Made by a program: the position numbers and the translations under genes. The notes under the pieces were generated by a model, which saw nothing but the letters and a program-made list of their open reading frames with translations, ran no database searches and was not told the origin of the DNA. DNA of 64,000 nt from contig OZ020618.1 in NCBI GenBank assembly GCA_963971575.1, positions 30,990,540 through 31,054,539 of the forward strand, written 5' to 3'. Origin of the DNA: Liopterus haemorrhoidalis (taxonomy: Eukaryota > Arthropoda > Insecta > Coleoptera > Dytiscidae). Position 1 is the stretch's first letter. Every line of letters starts with the position of its first letter. Below, in pieces: positions 10,354-22,379 of the stretch.

Positions 10354-13300
10354 TCCTGACTGACTGACTGACTGACTGACTGACTGACTGACTGACTCAT
10401 TCACTCATCACCGCCCAGCCCGAACCCCTGGGCCTAGAAATTCGGAGAGTATATTCCCTTAATGACGGAAGCATCTACTAAGAAGGGATTTTTCGAAATT
10501 CCACTCCTAAGGGATGAAAAGGGGTGAAATGTGATTTCACGAATTCCTTAATATCTCTTAGGGTCGATGGAATATCGACTTAGTTTTTGCTTACAAGTAT
10601 TACCCATACAAATGCCGAAAAACTTATTTCGGGATTTTGCCCGGATGTATAATCGGGGTGGATTATACATCGCGTTGTATTTCCTGTGTTCGTTTAGTTG
10701 CAACATTAATTTTTGGCACATAGGTGTCTTTTTAAAATATCTCGAAATGGTATTGACAGGCTTTTGAAAATTTCACCCCTAACGGGTGAAAAGAGGTGAA
10801 TTGTGATTTCAAGGATTCCTTAATATCACTTAGGACCAACAAGACATCGACTTGCTTTTTGCTCACAAAGATTACCCATAGAAATATCGAAAAACATATT
10901 TCAGCATTTTGTCCTAATGAACCCCTAAAGGGGTGGATCAACAATCGGGGTGAATTATACATCTCGTCGTATTTCCTGTGTTTGTTCAGTTGCAGCATTA
11001 CTTTTTGGCACATAGGTGTCTTTTTAAAATATTTCGAAATGGTTTTGACAGTGTTTTAAAATTGCACCCCTAAAGAGTGAAAAGGGGTGAATTTTGATTT
11101 CAAGGATTCCTTAATATCTCTTAGGACCAATAAGATATCGACTTGCTTTTTGCTTATAAAGATTACCCATTTAAATACCGTAAAACTTATTTCAGAATTT
11201 TGTCCTAACTAACCCCTAAAGGGGTGAATCTACAATCGGGGTGAATTATACATTCCGTCGTATTTACTTTGTTTGTTTAGTTGCAACATTTAGTTTTGGC
11301 ACATAGGTGTATTTTTAAAATATCTCGAAATGGTTTTGACAGCTTTTTAAAATTTACCCCTAAAAGGTGAAAAGGGGTGAAATGTGATTTCAAGGATTCC
11401 TCAATATCTCTTAGGACCAATAAGATAACGACTTGGTTTTTGCTTACAAGGACGACCCATGCAAATGCCAAAAAACCTGTTTCAGGATTTTATCCTAATC
11501 AACTCCTAAATGGGTGTTTCTACAATCGGGGTGAATTATACACCCCGTCGTATTTGCTGTGTCCGTTTAGTTGCACATTGTTTTTTGGCACATAGGTGCC
11601 TTTTTAAAATATCTCGAAATAGTTTTGACAATTTTTTAAAATTTCACCCCTAAAGGATGAAAAGGGGTGTCATGCGATTTCAAGGATTGCTTAATATCTC
11701 TTAGGACTAATAAGATATCGACTTGGTTTTTGCTTACAAAGACTACCCATGTAAATTCCGAAAAACTTATTTCAGAATTTTATCTTAATCAACCCCTAAA
11801 GGGGTGAATCTACAATTGGAGTAAATTATACATCTCGTCGTATTTCCTGTGTTTGTCGAGTTTTGACATTCCTTTTTGGCAAATAGGTGTCTTTACAAGA
11901 TATCTCGAAATGGTTTTGAATGTTTTTTTTTTTTTAAATTTCACACCTAAAGGGTGAAAAGGGGTGTCATGCGATTTCAAGGATTGCTTAATATCTCTTA
12001 GGACCAATAAGATATCGACTTGGTTTTTGCTTACAAAGACTACCCATGTAAATTCCGAAAAACTTATTTCAGAATTTTATCTTAATCAACCCCTAAAGGG
12101 GTGAATCTACAATTGGAGTAAATTATACATCTCGTCGTATTTCCTGTGTTTGTCGAGTTTTGACATTCCTTTTTGGCAAATAGATGTCTTTACAAGATAT
12201 CTCGAAATGGTTTTTACTGTTTTTTTTAAATTTCACACCTAAAGGGTGAAATTTAAAAAAATATATCTCTTAGGACCAATAAGATATTGACTTGATTTTT
12301 GCTTACAAAGACTACCCACGCAAATTCCGAAAAAAATGTTTCAGAATTTAATCCTAATCAACCCCTAAAGGGGTGATTCTACAATCGGGATGAATTATGC
12401 ATCCCGTCGTATTTCCTGTGTTTGTTTAATTGCAACATTCTTTTTTAGCACATAGGTGTCTTTTTAAAATATTTCGAAATGGTTTTGACAGTTTTTTTAA
12501 ATTTCACCGCTGAAGGATGAAAAGGGGTGAATTGTGATTTCAAAAATTCCTTAATATCTCCTAGGATCAATAAGATATCGACTTGGTTCTTGCTTATTCA
12601 GGATTTTATCCTAATCAACCCCTTAAGGGGTGATTCTACAATTCGGTTGCATTATACAGCCCGTCATATTTCCTGTTTATTTAGTTGCAACATTCCTTTT
12701 TGGCATATAGGTGTCTTTTAAAAATACTTTGAAATGGTTTTGACAGTTTTTTTTAAACACCCCTAAAGGGTGAAAAGGGGTGAATTGTGATTTTAAGGAT
12801 TCTTTTGTATCTCTTAAGACTAAAAAGATACCGACTTGGTTTTTGCTTACAAAGCCTACCCATGCAAATGCCGAAAAACTTATTTCAGGATTTTGTCCTG
12901 ATCAATGTCTAAAGGGGTAAATCTACAATCGGGGTGAATTATACATCCCGTCGTTTTTCCTGTGTTCGTTTAGTTGCAACATTATGTTTTGGCACATAGG
13001 TGTCTTTTTAAAATATTTCGAAATAGTTTTGGCAGTTTTTTAAAATTTCACCCCTAAAGGGCGAAAAGGGGAGAATTGTGATTTCAAGGATTCCTTAATA
13101 TCTCTTAGGACCAATAAGATATCGACTTGGTTTTTGCTTACAAAGATTACCCATGCAAATATCGAAAAACTTATTTCAAGATGTTATCCTAAGGAACCCG
13201 TAAAAGGGAAATGGATAGACTGGTAAAGGGGTGTTATGTTTATGTTGAGTTATAACATTCCTTTTTTTGTTTTGGCAAATAGGTGTATTTTTAAAATGTC

Positions 13301-14205
13301 TCGAAATGGTTTTTTAAAATTTACCCTTAAAGGGGTAGATGGATATTTTTTATTCGATAGAACGTTCCTTTGACAGATATATGAAATTCGCAAAGTTGAT
13401 TCCTTCCATGACGTAAGCACCCACTAAGATGACATTCTTCGAAAGTCGACTTCTAAGGGGGTCAAAAATATGATTTCACCCTCACAATAATTTTTTTTAA
13501 ATTTATGATTTCGTACCAATTTACTCCAAACTGGTTCAAATATAGTACCCGTAGTTTTTCCTGTTTGTTGAGTTATAACATTCATTTTTTGCATATACGT
13601 GCCTTTTTTAAAATACCTTTTTCAAAATCTTTTCAAGAACAAGTATTTTGACAGTTTTTTTAAGTTTCATCCCTAAAGGGGTAAACTTGTATTTTTTATT
13701 CGATATAAAATCCAATGGATATTAAAACATGAAATTTGGAGCTTACATTCCCTCCATGACGTAAGAAACCAATAAGAAGAGAATTTTCTAAATTCTATGT
13801 TTAAGGGATGAAATGGGGTGAAATTTGATTTAGGGATACCTCAATATCTCTTAGGCTCAATAAGATATCGACTTGGTTTTTGCTTACAAACGTTACCCAC
13901 ACAAATGTTTTAAACAGAAATTCACGATTTTGCCCTAATCAACCACTAAATGGGTGAATATGCATTCGGGGTGAATTATAAAAACCTTTGTATTTCCTGA
14001 CAACACTTCATTTTGGTACATAGGTTTCTATTTAGAAAGCTTTTGACAGTTTTTTTAAATTTCATCCCTTACGGAGTAAATTGGTATTTTTTATTCCATA
14101 GAGCGTCTCATGACAAAGAGAGATGAAATTCGGGAGAAATCCTTCGTATCTCCTGTGCTAATGAGACCATCAATATACCGTAGCGAAGCACGGGTTTTCA
14201 GCTAG
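10354..14205. mobile_element. Helitron-like non-autonomous element, about 3.85 kb
   Basis: The left end is TC followed by CTGACTGACTGACTG repeats. The right end has a small hairpin (CCGTAGCGAAGCACGG) followed by TTTTCAGCTAG and then T: the 5' TC, 3' hairpin and CTRR-T layout of Helitrons. The bulk is a tandem array of about 290-bp units. There is no Rep or helicase coding. It splits the LINE between endonuclease and RT. A 10-bp direct repeat TTATAAAAGG lies just outside both ends (10339-10348 and 14211-14220), which Helitrons do not normally make. Confidence 0.65.
10480..13300. repeat. About 290-bp tandem units inside the Helitron-like element
   Basis: The motif TTGGTTTTTGCTTACAAAG recurs at about 10852, 11142, 11431, 11724, 12022, 12292, 12585, 12836 and 13130. 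Each unit also contains CCCCTAAAGGGGTGAA, ATTATACATCCCGTCGTATT and GGCACATAGGTGTC. Spacing is mostly 289-298 bp with a few shorter units. Weaker, diverged units continue to about 14100. The palindromic CCCCTAAAGGGG block appears twice per unit. Short open frames here repeat only because the DNA repeats. Confidence 0.85.
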
Positions 14206-14220
14206 TTAGCTTATAAAAGG

Positions 14221-15755
14221 GAAAAAAAGAGATATCGTAAAATTATTACCAATCTAAAAAAATACATGTTGGTAGCCTTATAAATCACTCACCTAACAAA
14301 ATTAAAGCAGCTTGGTAAGTTATTAATCAACAATCAAACATGGTTACTGACAATAGCATCCGAGAGTTAAATGTTAGTGAACATTCAAATTCAAACAAGT
14401 ATAACAATTCTATGTTCTTATTACCAACCGATATATATGAAGTAAAATAAGCTATTAAACTCGTTAGCACCAAATATACTGCTGGGTTTGACGATATACC
14501 AAGTAAACTGCTAGCATCTTGTTCAGAATTAATAGCGCAATCTTTGGAATTCTTGATTAATAAAAGTTTCTCTCAAGGTGATTTCCCCACAGCGTTAAAA
14601 ATTTCTAAAATGATCCCAGTATTCAAAATCAGAAATAAAACTGATATGAATAAATACAGACCCATTGCAATTCAATCTTGTTTCTCAAAGATATTTGAAA
14701 TAGTATTTCTTCTTAGGCTTTTATCTTTTATCTGCAAATATTCAGTCCTCACTCCATTTCAACATGGTTTTGTTAAATATAAGTCGACCACAACATCCAT
14801 TTTGTCATATCTCAGTTCTCTACACAAAAACTTAGAGGCAAAATCATATTGTTTAGGCTTGTTTTACGATTTTTCTAAAGCCTTTGATTTAGTCAACCAC
14901 TCCATTAAGGCAAACAAATTAAATGACATCGGTATTGTGGGTCCGCCGCAATCGTGGGTCTCATCTTTTTTGTCTAATAAAGAACAAGTTGTTTCTATTA
15001 GCCAAAATCATAATTTATTTCTCTTATATATAAATGATTTGCTTCCAAATTTGCTTCAAAATTGCCATTATTTCCAAATATTTCTATTTGTCTATATGCG
15101 GATGATGCTTCACACTTATTTCATAATGCAGATGCAACTTCACTAGCTTTCGATGGTAAAATTAACTTGGAATCAATTAGTTAATGGTGCTAAGAAAATA
15201 AACTCATTTTAAATACAAAGAAAGTCATGCTATGCTCTTCCATGGACACAAAATGCACCTATTACCAGCCCATATATCCACTTACAAGGACAAAAAAGGA
15301 TTCAGTATTCCCAATCAACTAAATTTTTATGTATAATGATAAGTGAGAATCTGAGCTGGCTAAATCACGTTAAAAATATGCTACCTAAACTTAGCAAATC
15401 TTGTTTTATATTAAAAAAGCATAAAGATATAGTTCCTTCTGATATACTTAGATTTGCTTACTTTGAAACGTTTCACGCAGCAATGAGCTATGGCATTTTG
15501 TGTTGGGGAAGTTCCTCTGAATCGTCAAAGGTTTTTGTAGTTCAAAAACGTGTTATTCGCATAATAGCTGGTGCCCCCTTTAGATCTACTTGCAGATCCC
15601 TTTTTCCTGTTTTGTCTATGTTAACTCTTCCATCTGCTTATATATTAGAAGCCGTAATGTTTGTTAAAAATAATCCGCACCTTTTCGCTACCAATTCTGA
15701 TTTTCATTCTTATCATACCCGCAGTAAACACTCAATTGTATATCCCTCTCAGTAA
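14221..15755 (+). pseudogene. CR1/Jockey-group LINE, reverse transcriptase and C-terminus
   Basis: After the Helitron-like insert the coding continues (YKREKKRYRKIITN). The 14544-15146 frame holds RT motifs: ISKMIPVFK, NKYRPIAI, LSCF-like finger sequence, then FYDFSKAFDLVNH with the first catalytic Asp. The YADD box lies at 15095-15106 in a shifted frame. The C-terminal thumb/connection is open at 15336-15755 (LSWLNHVKNMLPKLSKSC, YGILCWGSSS, VFVVQKRVIRII). There is no RNase H. These features fit the CR1/Jockey group; the exact clade is not determined. Frameshifts near 15100 and stops at 15181-15335 disable it. Confidence 0.75.
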
Positions 15756-16062
15756 AAGTTCTCACTACATGGACTTAACATTATGTAACTGTGTACCAAC
15801 TGCATTAAAATTTATATCGTCCAGTAGAGCATTTCAATTAAAATTTAGACATTTTTTACTATCTAACTGATTTTATAGTATACAGGAATATTTAAACCAT
15901 AAAGGCTAATATGAATAATGTAATCTCCTAACTGCACTATTTGTTAAATTTATATGTATTGTTTAACTCATGTGCTTTTAATTCATATAATATGTGTCAC
16001 CTTGACTAAACCACAACATTTATGTAATGTGTTATTGGTTGAATAAATTTATTATTATTATA
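15756..16062 (+). other. 3' end of the CR1/Jockey-group LINE
   Basis: Non-coding sequence after the ORF2 stop runs to AATAAATTTATTATTATTAT at 16042-16061. A 3' microsatellite tail instead of poly(A) is common in this LINE group. I could not find a matching target duplication at the 5' side. Confidence 0.55.
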
Positions 16063-16485
16063 TTTTAGTTCTGTAGCACGATCTGGATTAAACTCAGTTC
16101 AACAGGTAGCATTCTCAATTACTGCGCTATTAGCGCTTGGATTTAGTTACGTAATAATTGGTAATATCCAATAAGCCATTTTGAAATAATTCTGTTCCAA
16201 ATCAGCCCAATCTATATCTATACAGAATAACTGTCCAAATGTTCTTAGTCAGTTTTTAAACAGTTTTATTTACGTGATTAACAAATGAAACGGTTTATAG
16301 TACAAGATTCTAATTAAGATTAAAGAACAATGAAAAACATATTAATATAGACTTTCCAAAAATGCTTAGTAAAAGTGTCAAATAAATCTTGGTAACAATT
16401 CTATAAAAGATGGTGTCATATTCTGTATAGTCAGCGGAAACTGCTGAGGTAACTTACATATAAAATTCTAATTTACTGACTTTGA
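16063..16485. other. AT-rich spacer
   Basis: No open frame with recognisable similarity and no terminal or tandem repeat seen. Confidence 0.45.
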
Positions 16486-17262
16486 GATAAACAACGCCCA
16501 GCAAGTTGAAACTTGGGAAAGACTTCTTCTTAAGACGTAAGCATCTACTATGAAGGGATTTCCAAATTTACCCCTAAAGGCTGAAAAGGGGTAAAATGTT
16601 TTTTTCAAATATATAAATTAATTTGAGGACAGATGATATATCAAATTGGTTTTTGCTTACAAAGGTTTTCCATAAAATATATTTCAGGATTTTGCCCTAT
16701 TCAACCCCAAAAGGGATTAATCTACATTCGGTTTGAATTATAGTATATTTTGTATTTCCTGTGTTTGTTGAGTACATTCTTTTTTGGCATATTTGTGTAT
16801 TGTACATTTTTACAGTTTTTTAAAATGTTAGCCCTAAAGGGGTAAATTGGTGTTTTTCATTCCATAGAACCTTCTCTGAACCTAGAATATTTTATCATGG
16901 ATTCCTCGATATCATTTAAGCCAGATAAGATATCGATTTGGTTTTTGTTAACAAAGGTTGTGCATACACATGTATAAAATAAGTTCAGGATTTTTTTCTT
17001 ATCAATCCCTAAAGGGCGAATCTAAATTCATGGTCAATTACAGAACCCTTCTTATCTGCTATGTGTTTTGTACTATATCATGTCTTTTTGGCATATAGGT
17101 GTATTTTTTTTTTAAATCTTTAGAATGCGTTTTGACTATTTTTTTTTTTTAATTTTGCTCCCAAAGGGTTAAATTGGTATTTTTTTATTTGATAGAATGT
17201 TCCCTAGATCTAGAAACATGAAATTGTGGGAATATATTCCTTTTATGACGAAATTATTCAAG
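16486..17262. mobile_element. Fragment of the 290-bp-unit Helitron-like family
   Basis: AAGACGTAAGCATCTACTAT, CCCTAAAGGCTGAAAAGGGG and TTGGTTTTTGCTTACAAAGG match the units at 10.4-14.2 kb with clear divergence. About two and a half units are left. Neither the CTGACTG start nor the GCTAGT end is present, so both ends are lost. Confidence 0.7.
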
Positions 17263-17338
17263 TACAGCAGGTGGCCTAATTTACATTTATTTTGTCAAAC
17301 AATCGCTAGGAGAGGTTATTGTACTTTGTATTTTTTAA

Positions 17339-17425
17339 TCTAACGGTTTATTATTGTCAGACGGAAGCCCAGAATTATTTTAATGCACTACAGACTGCGC
17401 TTGCGTCTGATAATAAACCATTAGA
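17339..17425. repeat. Near-perfect 87-bp hairpin (mini-MITE)
   Basis: TCTAACGGTTTATTATTGTC at the left is matched by the complement of GATAATAAACCATTAGA at the right, with CAGACG / CGTCTG continuing inward. The arms are about 28 bp around a 30-bp loop. No duplication is obvious. Confidence 0.55.
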
Positions 17426-17875
17426 AAAGGCTCTACGAACTTCTCTTTTATAACAGATTAATTTTTCAGATAAATTTTAAGTTATCATAGTGTTGCGAAC
17501 ATTTAAGTCGCCAAAATTGTTTGAAATTGCCGCTCCGGGTAATTTTCATTTTCATATACTATTCATGCGTTCATTGTTATAAACCGCTTGAATCCTGTAT
17601 ATTTAAGAAATTCCTTTTATATAAGAAATTTTAAATAGGGGATACGCATACATTTATATTTTCTTAAAAGTACATTGTTTTAATATGTTAATATTAGATA
17701 TGTCACCTAACAAAACAAAAATCACATTTTACTTAATATTTCAGCGAAATTTTTTAATTAAAATATTATAAATTTGAAACAAAGCCGACCACAGCGCGAA
17801 GGTTGCCGAGTAAATTCGACTGAGTATGACGTCAGAACTTACACGGCCCAGACTACTTACTCCCCAAGCCTTTAC
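17426..17875. other. AT-rich spacer
   Basis: No gene or repeat that I can assign. Confidence 0.4.
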
Positions 17876-17883
17876 GTGTGTAT

Positions 17884-18778
17884 TAGAGATGGCAACGATT
17901 AATCGAATATTGAAATAATCGATTATTTTGTTTCAATTAATCGATTGATATATTATTAATCGATAATTTTAATTTATTTTCAAGAAATTACTTAGTTGTA
18001 TTGTTGAAACACTGGTCGGTCGGACTTTGCTCTCTTCTTTTCAATAAAGTCCCTAGGCCTTCAGAACACTCGTTCTCGCCCATCTGGAGAATTAAACTGC
18101 CCGGTACTAATTTCTGCCCAATATACTGCTATAGTTTGCGTCCAGTCAGTTCAAATGCTCACGAGCGAAACGCAATCTTCCAACTCGATTATTTGTGAGA
18201 AAACTCAGGCAAGTTACAGGTCTTCTGGATACAAGCCCTTATTTCCTCAGTCGTCCTTGGACAGTTCGTGATGAGATTGCCAAATTTCTTGTTGCTCAAG
18301 AGAATAGAGTTTTTGGTTACATACAAAACACCAGCTATATTCTAATACTACTGTTATCTTCATATAATGGCGCAGCTCGTACGTTTTCAGGCCACAATTT
18401 AATTTTATTGCACAAAAAAAAAAACCTTCAGAAATTTAGAAATCTCTAAGCTGGGTAACTAATGGCAAAAATTTATTTTAACAATGAATTATTTGTATTA
18501 AAATTAACGTACTTAATATGCAATATCAATATTATATAGTAGACATTGTATTACCTTCTTATATTTTTTTATACTTATATTTTTTAATAAAACGGTTAAA
18601 TGATTTTATATCAGCCTTTAAAATACAACATTAAGACTGTCCCATTTTTTTGTTTCTTTTTTTATTTCATAATCGATTAATCGATTATTTTTTACCAATT
18701 TAATCGAAAATCGATTATAACATTTCGATTAATCAAATGATCAATTAATCGATTGATCAATTTTTATTGTCATCTCTA
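17884..18778. mobile_element. hAT-type element, 895 bp, with 8-bp target duplication
   Basis: GTGTGTAT at 17876-17883 is repeated exactly at 18779-18786. The element starts TAGAGATGGCAACGATTAAT and ends with the complement of TAGAGATGACAATAA. Subterminal regions on both sides are packed with ATCGATTAATCGAT motifs. An exact 8-bp duplication fits hAT. The interior has two short open frames (18001-18198 and 18195-18449) that I could not match to the hAT transposase core, so it is either deleted or non-autonomous. Confidence 0.8.
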
Positions 18779-18786
18779 GTGTGTAT

Positions 18787-20112
18787 AGTGTATTGTTTGA
18801 GAGTTTTGTATTTGTTTTTTAAACATTTTTTCACGCATTTATTATAAAAATGGCAGATAAAGATTTTGTTAGGGCTCAGAGTGACAATTTACCCAACATT
18901 GATGATTTTCTTCCTTTTCTTTTGTTTTTCACCATTAGGTAATGAAAGAAATTGTTTTTGTGGAGTTCTAAATAAAGTATTTGTGCATATCGATACTAAA
19001 CAATATTTTCGACGTTTCGAAGTACTGAACCCTGGATCTTTCATATTTGATATATTTTAAAATAAAATTTAATTCGGTAAACATGTAGAATAACTTTATT
19101 TTAATTAAAATCACTCTAACTTTACACAACCTATAAAAGTTATACACGCAAATAAGTTCACAACAGACTTTGTAGGCTGTAGGTTGTAGACTGGGTAGGC
19201 TGTGACGTCACAGTCAAATTTGTAAACATTCGGAGTGCAAACAGTGTAAACAGTCAAGTTTTTCGCGCGCTACATAAATTTATGATTTTTTTTAAGCCTT
19301 CAAATTAAAAAAAAAGGAAAAAAGGAAAACTGTTTTTTATGTTTATATGCAACAAAAGCAATATAATAAAAAATTAAAATCATGCCTATCCCCTATTCCC
19401 ATTAAAATCTGCAGTTTACAGTATTTAAAAAATATATATTTTTACTTATATTAATTCTTTTCCCTAAAATATTAGAGCAAGCAACCCGCACTACATAAAA
19501 GGGGCAACCTCCCGTCACACTGCCCACGGAGGTATTGGCTTCAGAAGAAGTTGCCCGCGTTCAGTATCTATGTTATAAAACCTCACTGCTCTAGGTACTG
19601 TGTGGAACACTGACATTTATATTCAGATTATCATACGTGTTGGACATGCTACAAAATATATACTCGAATATTTATTTCATATTACTGACTCCTGATTTAT
19701 TTCTGGATTATTTTTATACATATATTCAATTAGATTTATTTTGAAAATATATATGTTCAATATTTATTTAAATAAATATATTTAGTTTATAATCAAGTTA
19801 ATAGAACTTGTCCTGTGCGAAGAATTGGTAATCTGCTGGGCTGACAAAAAAAGGCTGACAGAATAATCCATATTAATTCAGAACTGTAGATACAATTATG
19901 TGATGTGTGAAGTATAATTATAGTGTGATTAATTTATATCCCAAAGGAGATCAATTTGTAATTTTAAAACAAGTGCGCATTTCAGATTTACAATTTTGTT
20001 GTATATGAATAAATATCGGGTGTTTCAAAGTATCTTTTCAACGGTTTTCGATATATTGCACTGTTTTATACTTTTACGTTTGAAATATTATAAACATTTA
20101 TGATAATCCGAG
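18787..20112. other. AT-rich intergenic stretch
   Basis: No protein similarity recognised. An ATTTATTATAAAAATGG start near 18840 opens only short frames. Nothing repeats with other parts of the window except simple AT runs. Confidence 0.4.
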
Positions 20113-20258
20113 AACTTCACTAGCTTTCGATGGTAAAAGTAACTTGGAATCAATGAATCAATGGTGCTATGAAAATAAACTAATTTTAAATACAAAAAAA
20201 AGTCATGCTCTGCTCTCCCATTGACACAAAAATGCACCTATTACCAGCCCTTGGAATT
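20113..20258 (+). pseudogene. Small fragment of the CR1/Jockey-group LINE ORF2
   Basis: CACTAGCTTTCGATGGTAAA through ATGCACCTATTACCAGCCC matches 15139-15278 with a few substitutions and small indels. This is a second, short copy of the region just after the YADD box of the same LINE family. Confidence 0.8.
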
Positions 20259-21279
20259 CGTTAATAACTAAATTGAAAAAAGTGTTGAACGTAATTAGAA
20301 TTAGCGTATCAAAAAGATCAAATGCTACTAAGTAATCTAAGTGGCTACCTGAAAGATCGGCGTACAGTTATATATTTGTAAGAAAGTTTGTAACATGACC
20401 AAATTTCTTGCTAGTGTACAGCTGTTTTATTCCACTATTACGTATCTCCTCACCTAAATAAGTAGTGTTTACTATTGTAAACAGACGAAGAATTTCTACA
20501 ATGAACTCAGCATAGGTAGAAGAATACGGCAGCTACGCATCCTTAAAAGGACGCACAACCTTATAGTTTCTTAAACAAAACTAACAATCTCAAATAAAAT
20601 TTGAAACAATCTATACATCAAAATAGGCACCAAATTTATATCTATCTAATAGGATATTTTTAATTGTGAAAAAATTGTAAATAAACAAATTACATTATAG
20701 ATGCCATCTTGTAACCATTCGACGCATATTTGCGTACGATGCGGAAAATTGTAGCTAAAGCTTCTTTCTACAAATATGTTTTATTGCGAAAACTACTTAT
20801 AGTTATTCTAGGGGAGATTGTTGTACATTGGAACAATTTTTACTGTAGATATTTGTTTTTAAGATTTAATACAAATGTAAAATAAACTTTGCTTTTTCCT
20901 CTATTAACTGGTGCACTTTTGAACACCCTTTTTTGAACCCTTGGAAACATTCATTCATTTTAATTACTATTAATAATAAATAATTAGTATTCATTATTTT
21001 ATTTATTATTTTATTTTATTTTAATTTTTTGAGTGACACATGTGAAAGTCAAGGTTAGATTGAGAAAAGCGAAATTTTTTGTATATTTACAAACAATAAA
21101 ACAAGGAAGCAGAGTAGATCGAATCCCCGACCAGAATAGAAAGCTGGGAAGTGTTATTTGGGAGAGGTGACAAGTATATCCTTTAAAAATAAAATAGTTT
21201 GAGTTGCAAAATGTTTTTAGGTTAATTACCAATAATTCAATTAGAGTTAATTAACGACAAATTCATTAACCACTAGAGA
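20259..21279. other. AT-rich intergenic stretch
   Basis: No assignable coding region. A few polar short frames on the minus strand show no recognised domain. Confidence 0.4.
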
Positions 21280-22370
21280 CATCTAGTGATTAATAGAAAA
21301 AAGACGTGTCTCACCCTGGTCAACGACCAGCCCGAGCAAAGGAAACTGTTTGGTGAAGGCTACCCGCACAACACCGAAGCGAAGAAAGTTGCCGGAAGGA
21401 AGGGGAGTAAGAAAAAACTACAAAAGGAGGATATGAGCGAGAACTTGGCTCGCAAACAAAGAGTAAATAGTACTGGGTGTCTACAGGAATTTTTAAATAG
21501 AGGAAAAAGACAGAGAAAAGAGGAAGAAATAACAAGAAAATAAATAGAAGAAGAACTACAGCAATTTCCAAAAAGTAGCAAGATTTATAAATCACGATCA
21601 TCCGAAATTTACACCAACCCGGAAACAAGTAGTACGATACAAACCATTAAAAAATACACAGGAGAAGAGAAAGTTAAGCAAAAAAGAGCAAGCGAAAAGG
21701 AAATGGAGGAAGTTAAAGAAATGTTCTAAAGGTACTGTAGAAAGGCACTACAGAACAGTATTCAGCAAGTGAACAAAAATCTTACTGAAGAAATAAAAGA
21801 ATTAAAAAAACAAATTACTTATAAGGAGAAGATGTGGAATGAGGAAAGAGAGGAGATGAAAAAGAAAATAAAAAATCATGAAAAAAAAAACAGAGCATGG
21901 AGAAATATGAAAAAAGAAGGAGGAAAAAATAATATTATAATTTGTGGAGAAGAAGCTGACTAGATCAAAACGGAAAATGTGGAAGAATACATAAAAGAAA
22001 ACTGGAAGGTAAATATAATTCTTAAAGACATACAGAATGAAACAGGATGCTTCAAGTACAGCAATATTTGCAACATGTGAGAGCTGGAAAAAAAGCAAGA
22101 AATAATGAAAAATAAATCGACCCTAAAAAATAAGAAACTATACATAAATTTGACACAGAAGGAGAGAGAAATTTAGATAAAGACTAAAATTGCTTACCAA
22201 AAGCTGATGGTTGAAGAAAACGTGTACAAATGGAATGAGGAAGAAGACCGTTTAGTACAGCTTTTTCAGAAATACAATCACAAATAAGCAATTAAGAAGG
22301 GAAAGGGGGAAAGGACAGAACAAATAGGAGGAGAAACAGAAGAAAGAAAAAAAGGAAAAGGGATCAATTA
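21280..22370 (+). pseudogene. Decayed LINE, ORF1-like part
   Basis: Almost one frame with several stops: a Lys/Glu-rich N-terminal part (21286-21543), then a clear coiled-coil stretch (about 21769-21960, EEIKELKKQITYKEKMWNEE), then NIIICGEEAD, KLYINLTQ and other polar sequence up to the stop near 22370. A coiled coil followed by a nucleic-acid-binding domain is typical of LINE ORF1 proteins that chaperone element RNA. It directly precedes an endonuclease start in the same orientation. Stops at 21541, 21727, 21961, 22078 and 22174 show that it is dead. Confidence 0.55.
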
Positions 22371-22379
22371 ACATTAGAG

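Noticed and set aside
10732..12721. Several similar short frames on both strands
   Set aside because: They follow the 290-bp tandem units of the Helitron-like element and show no domain.
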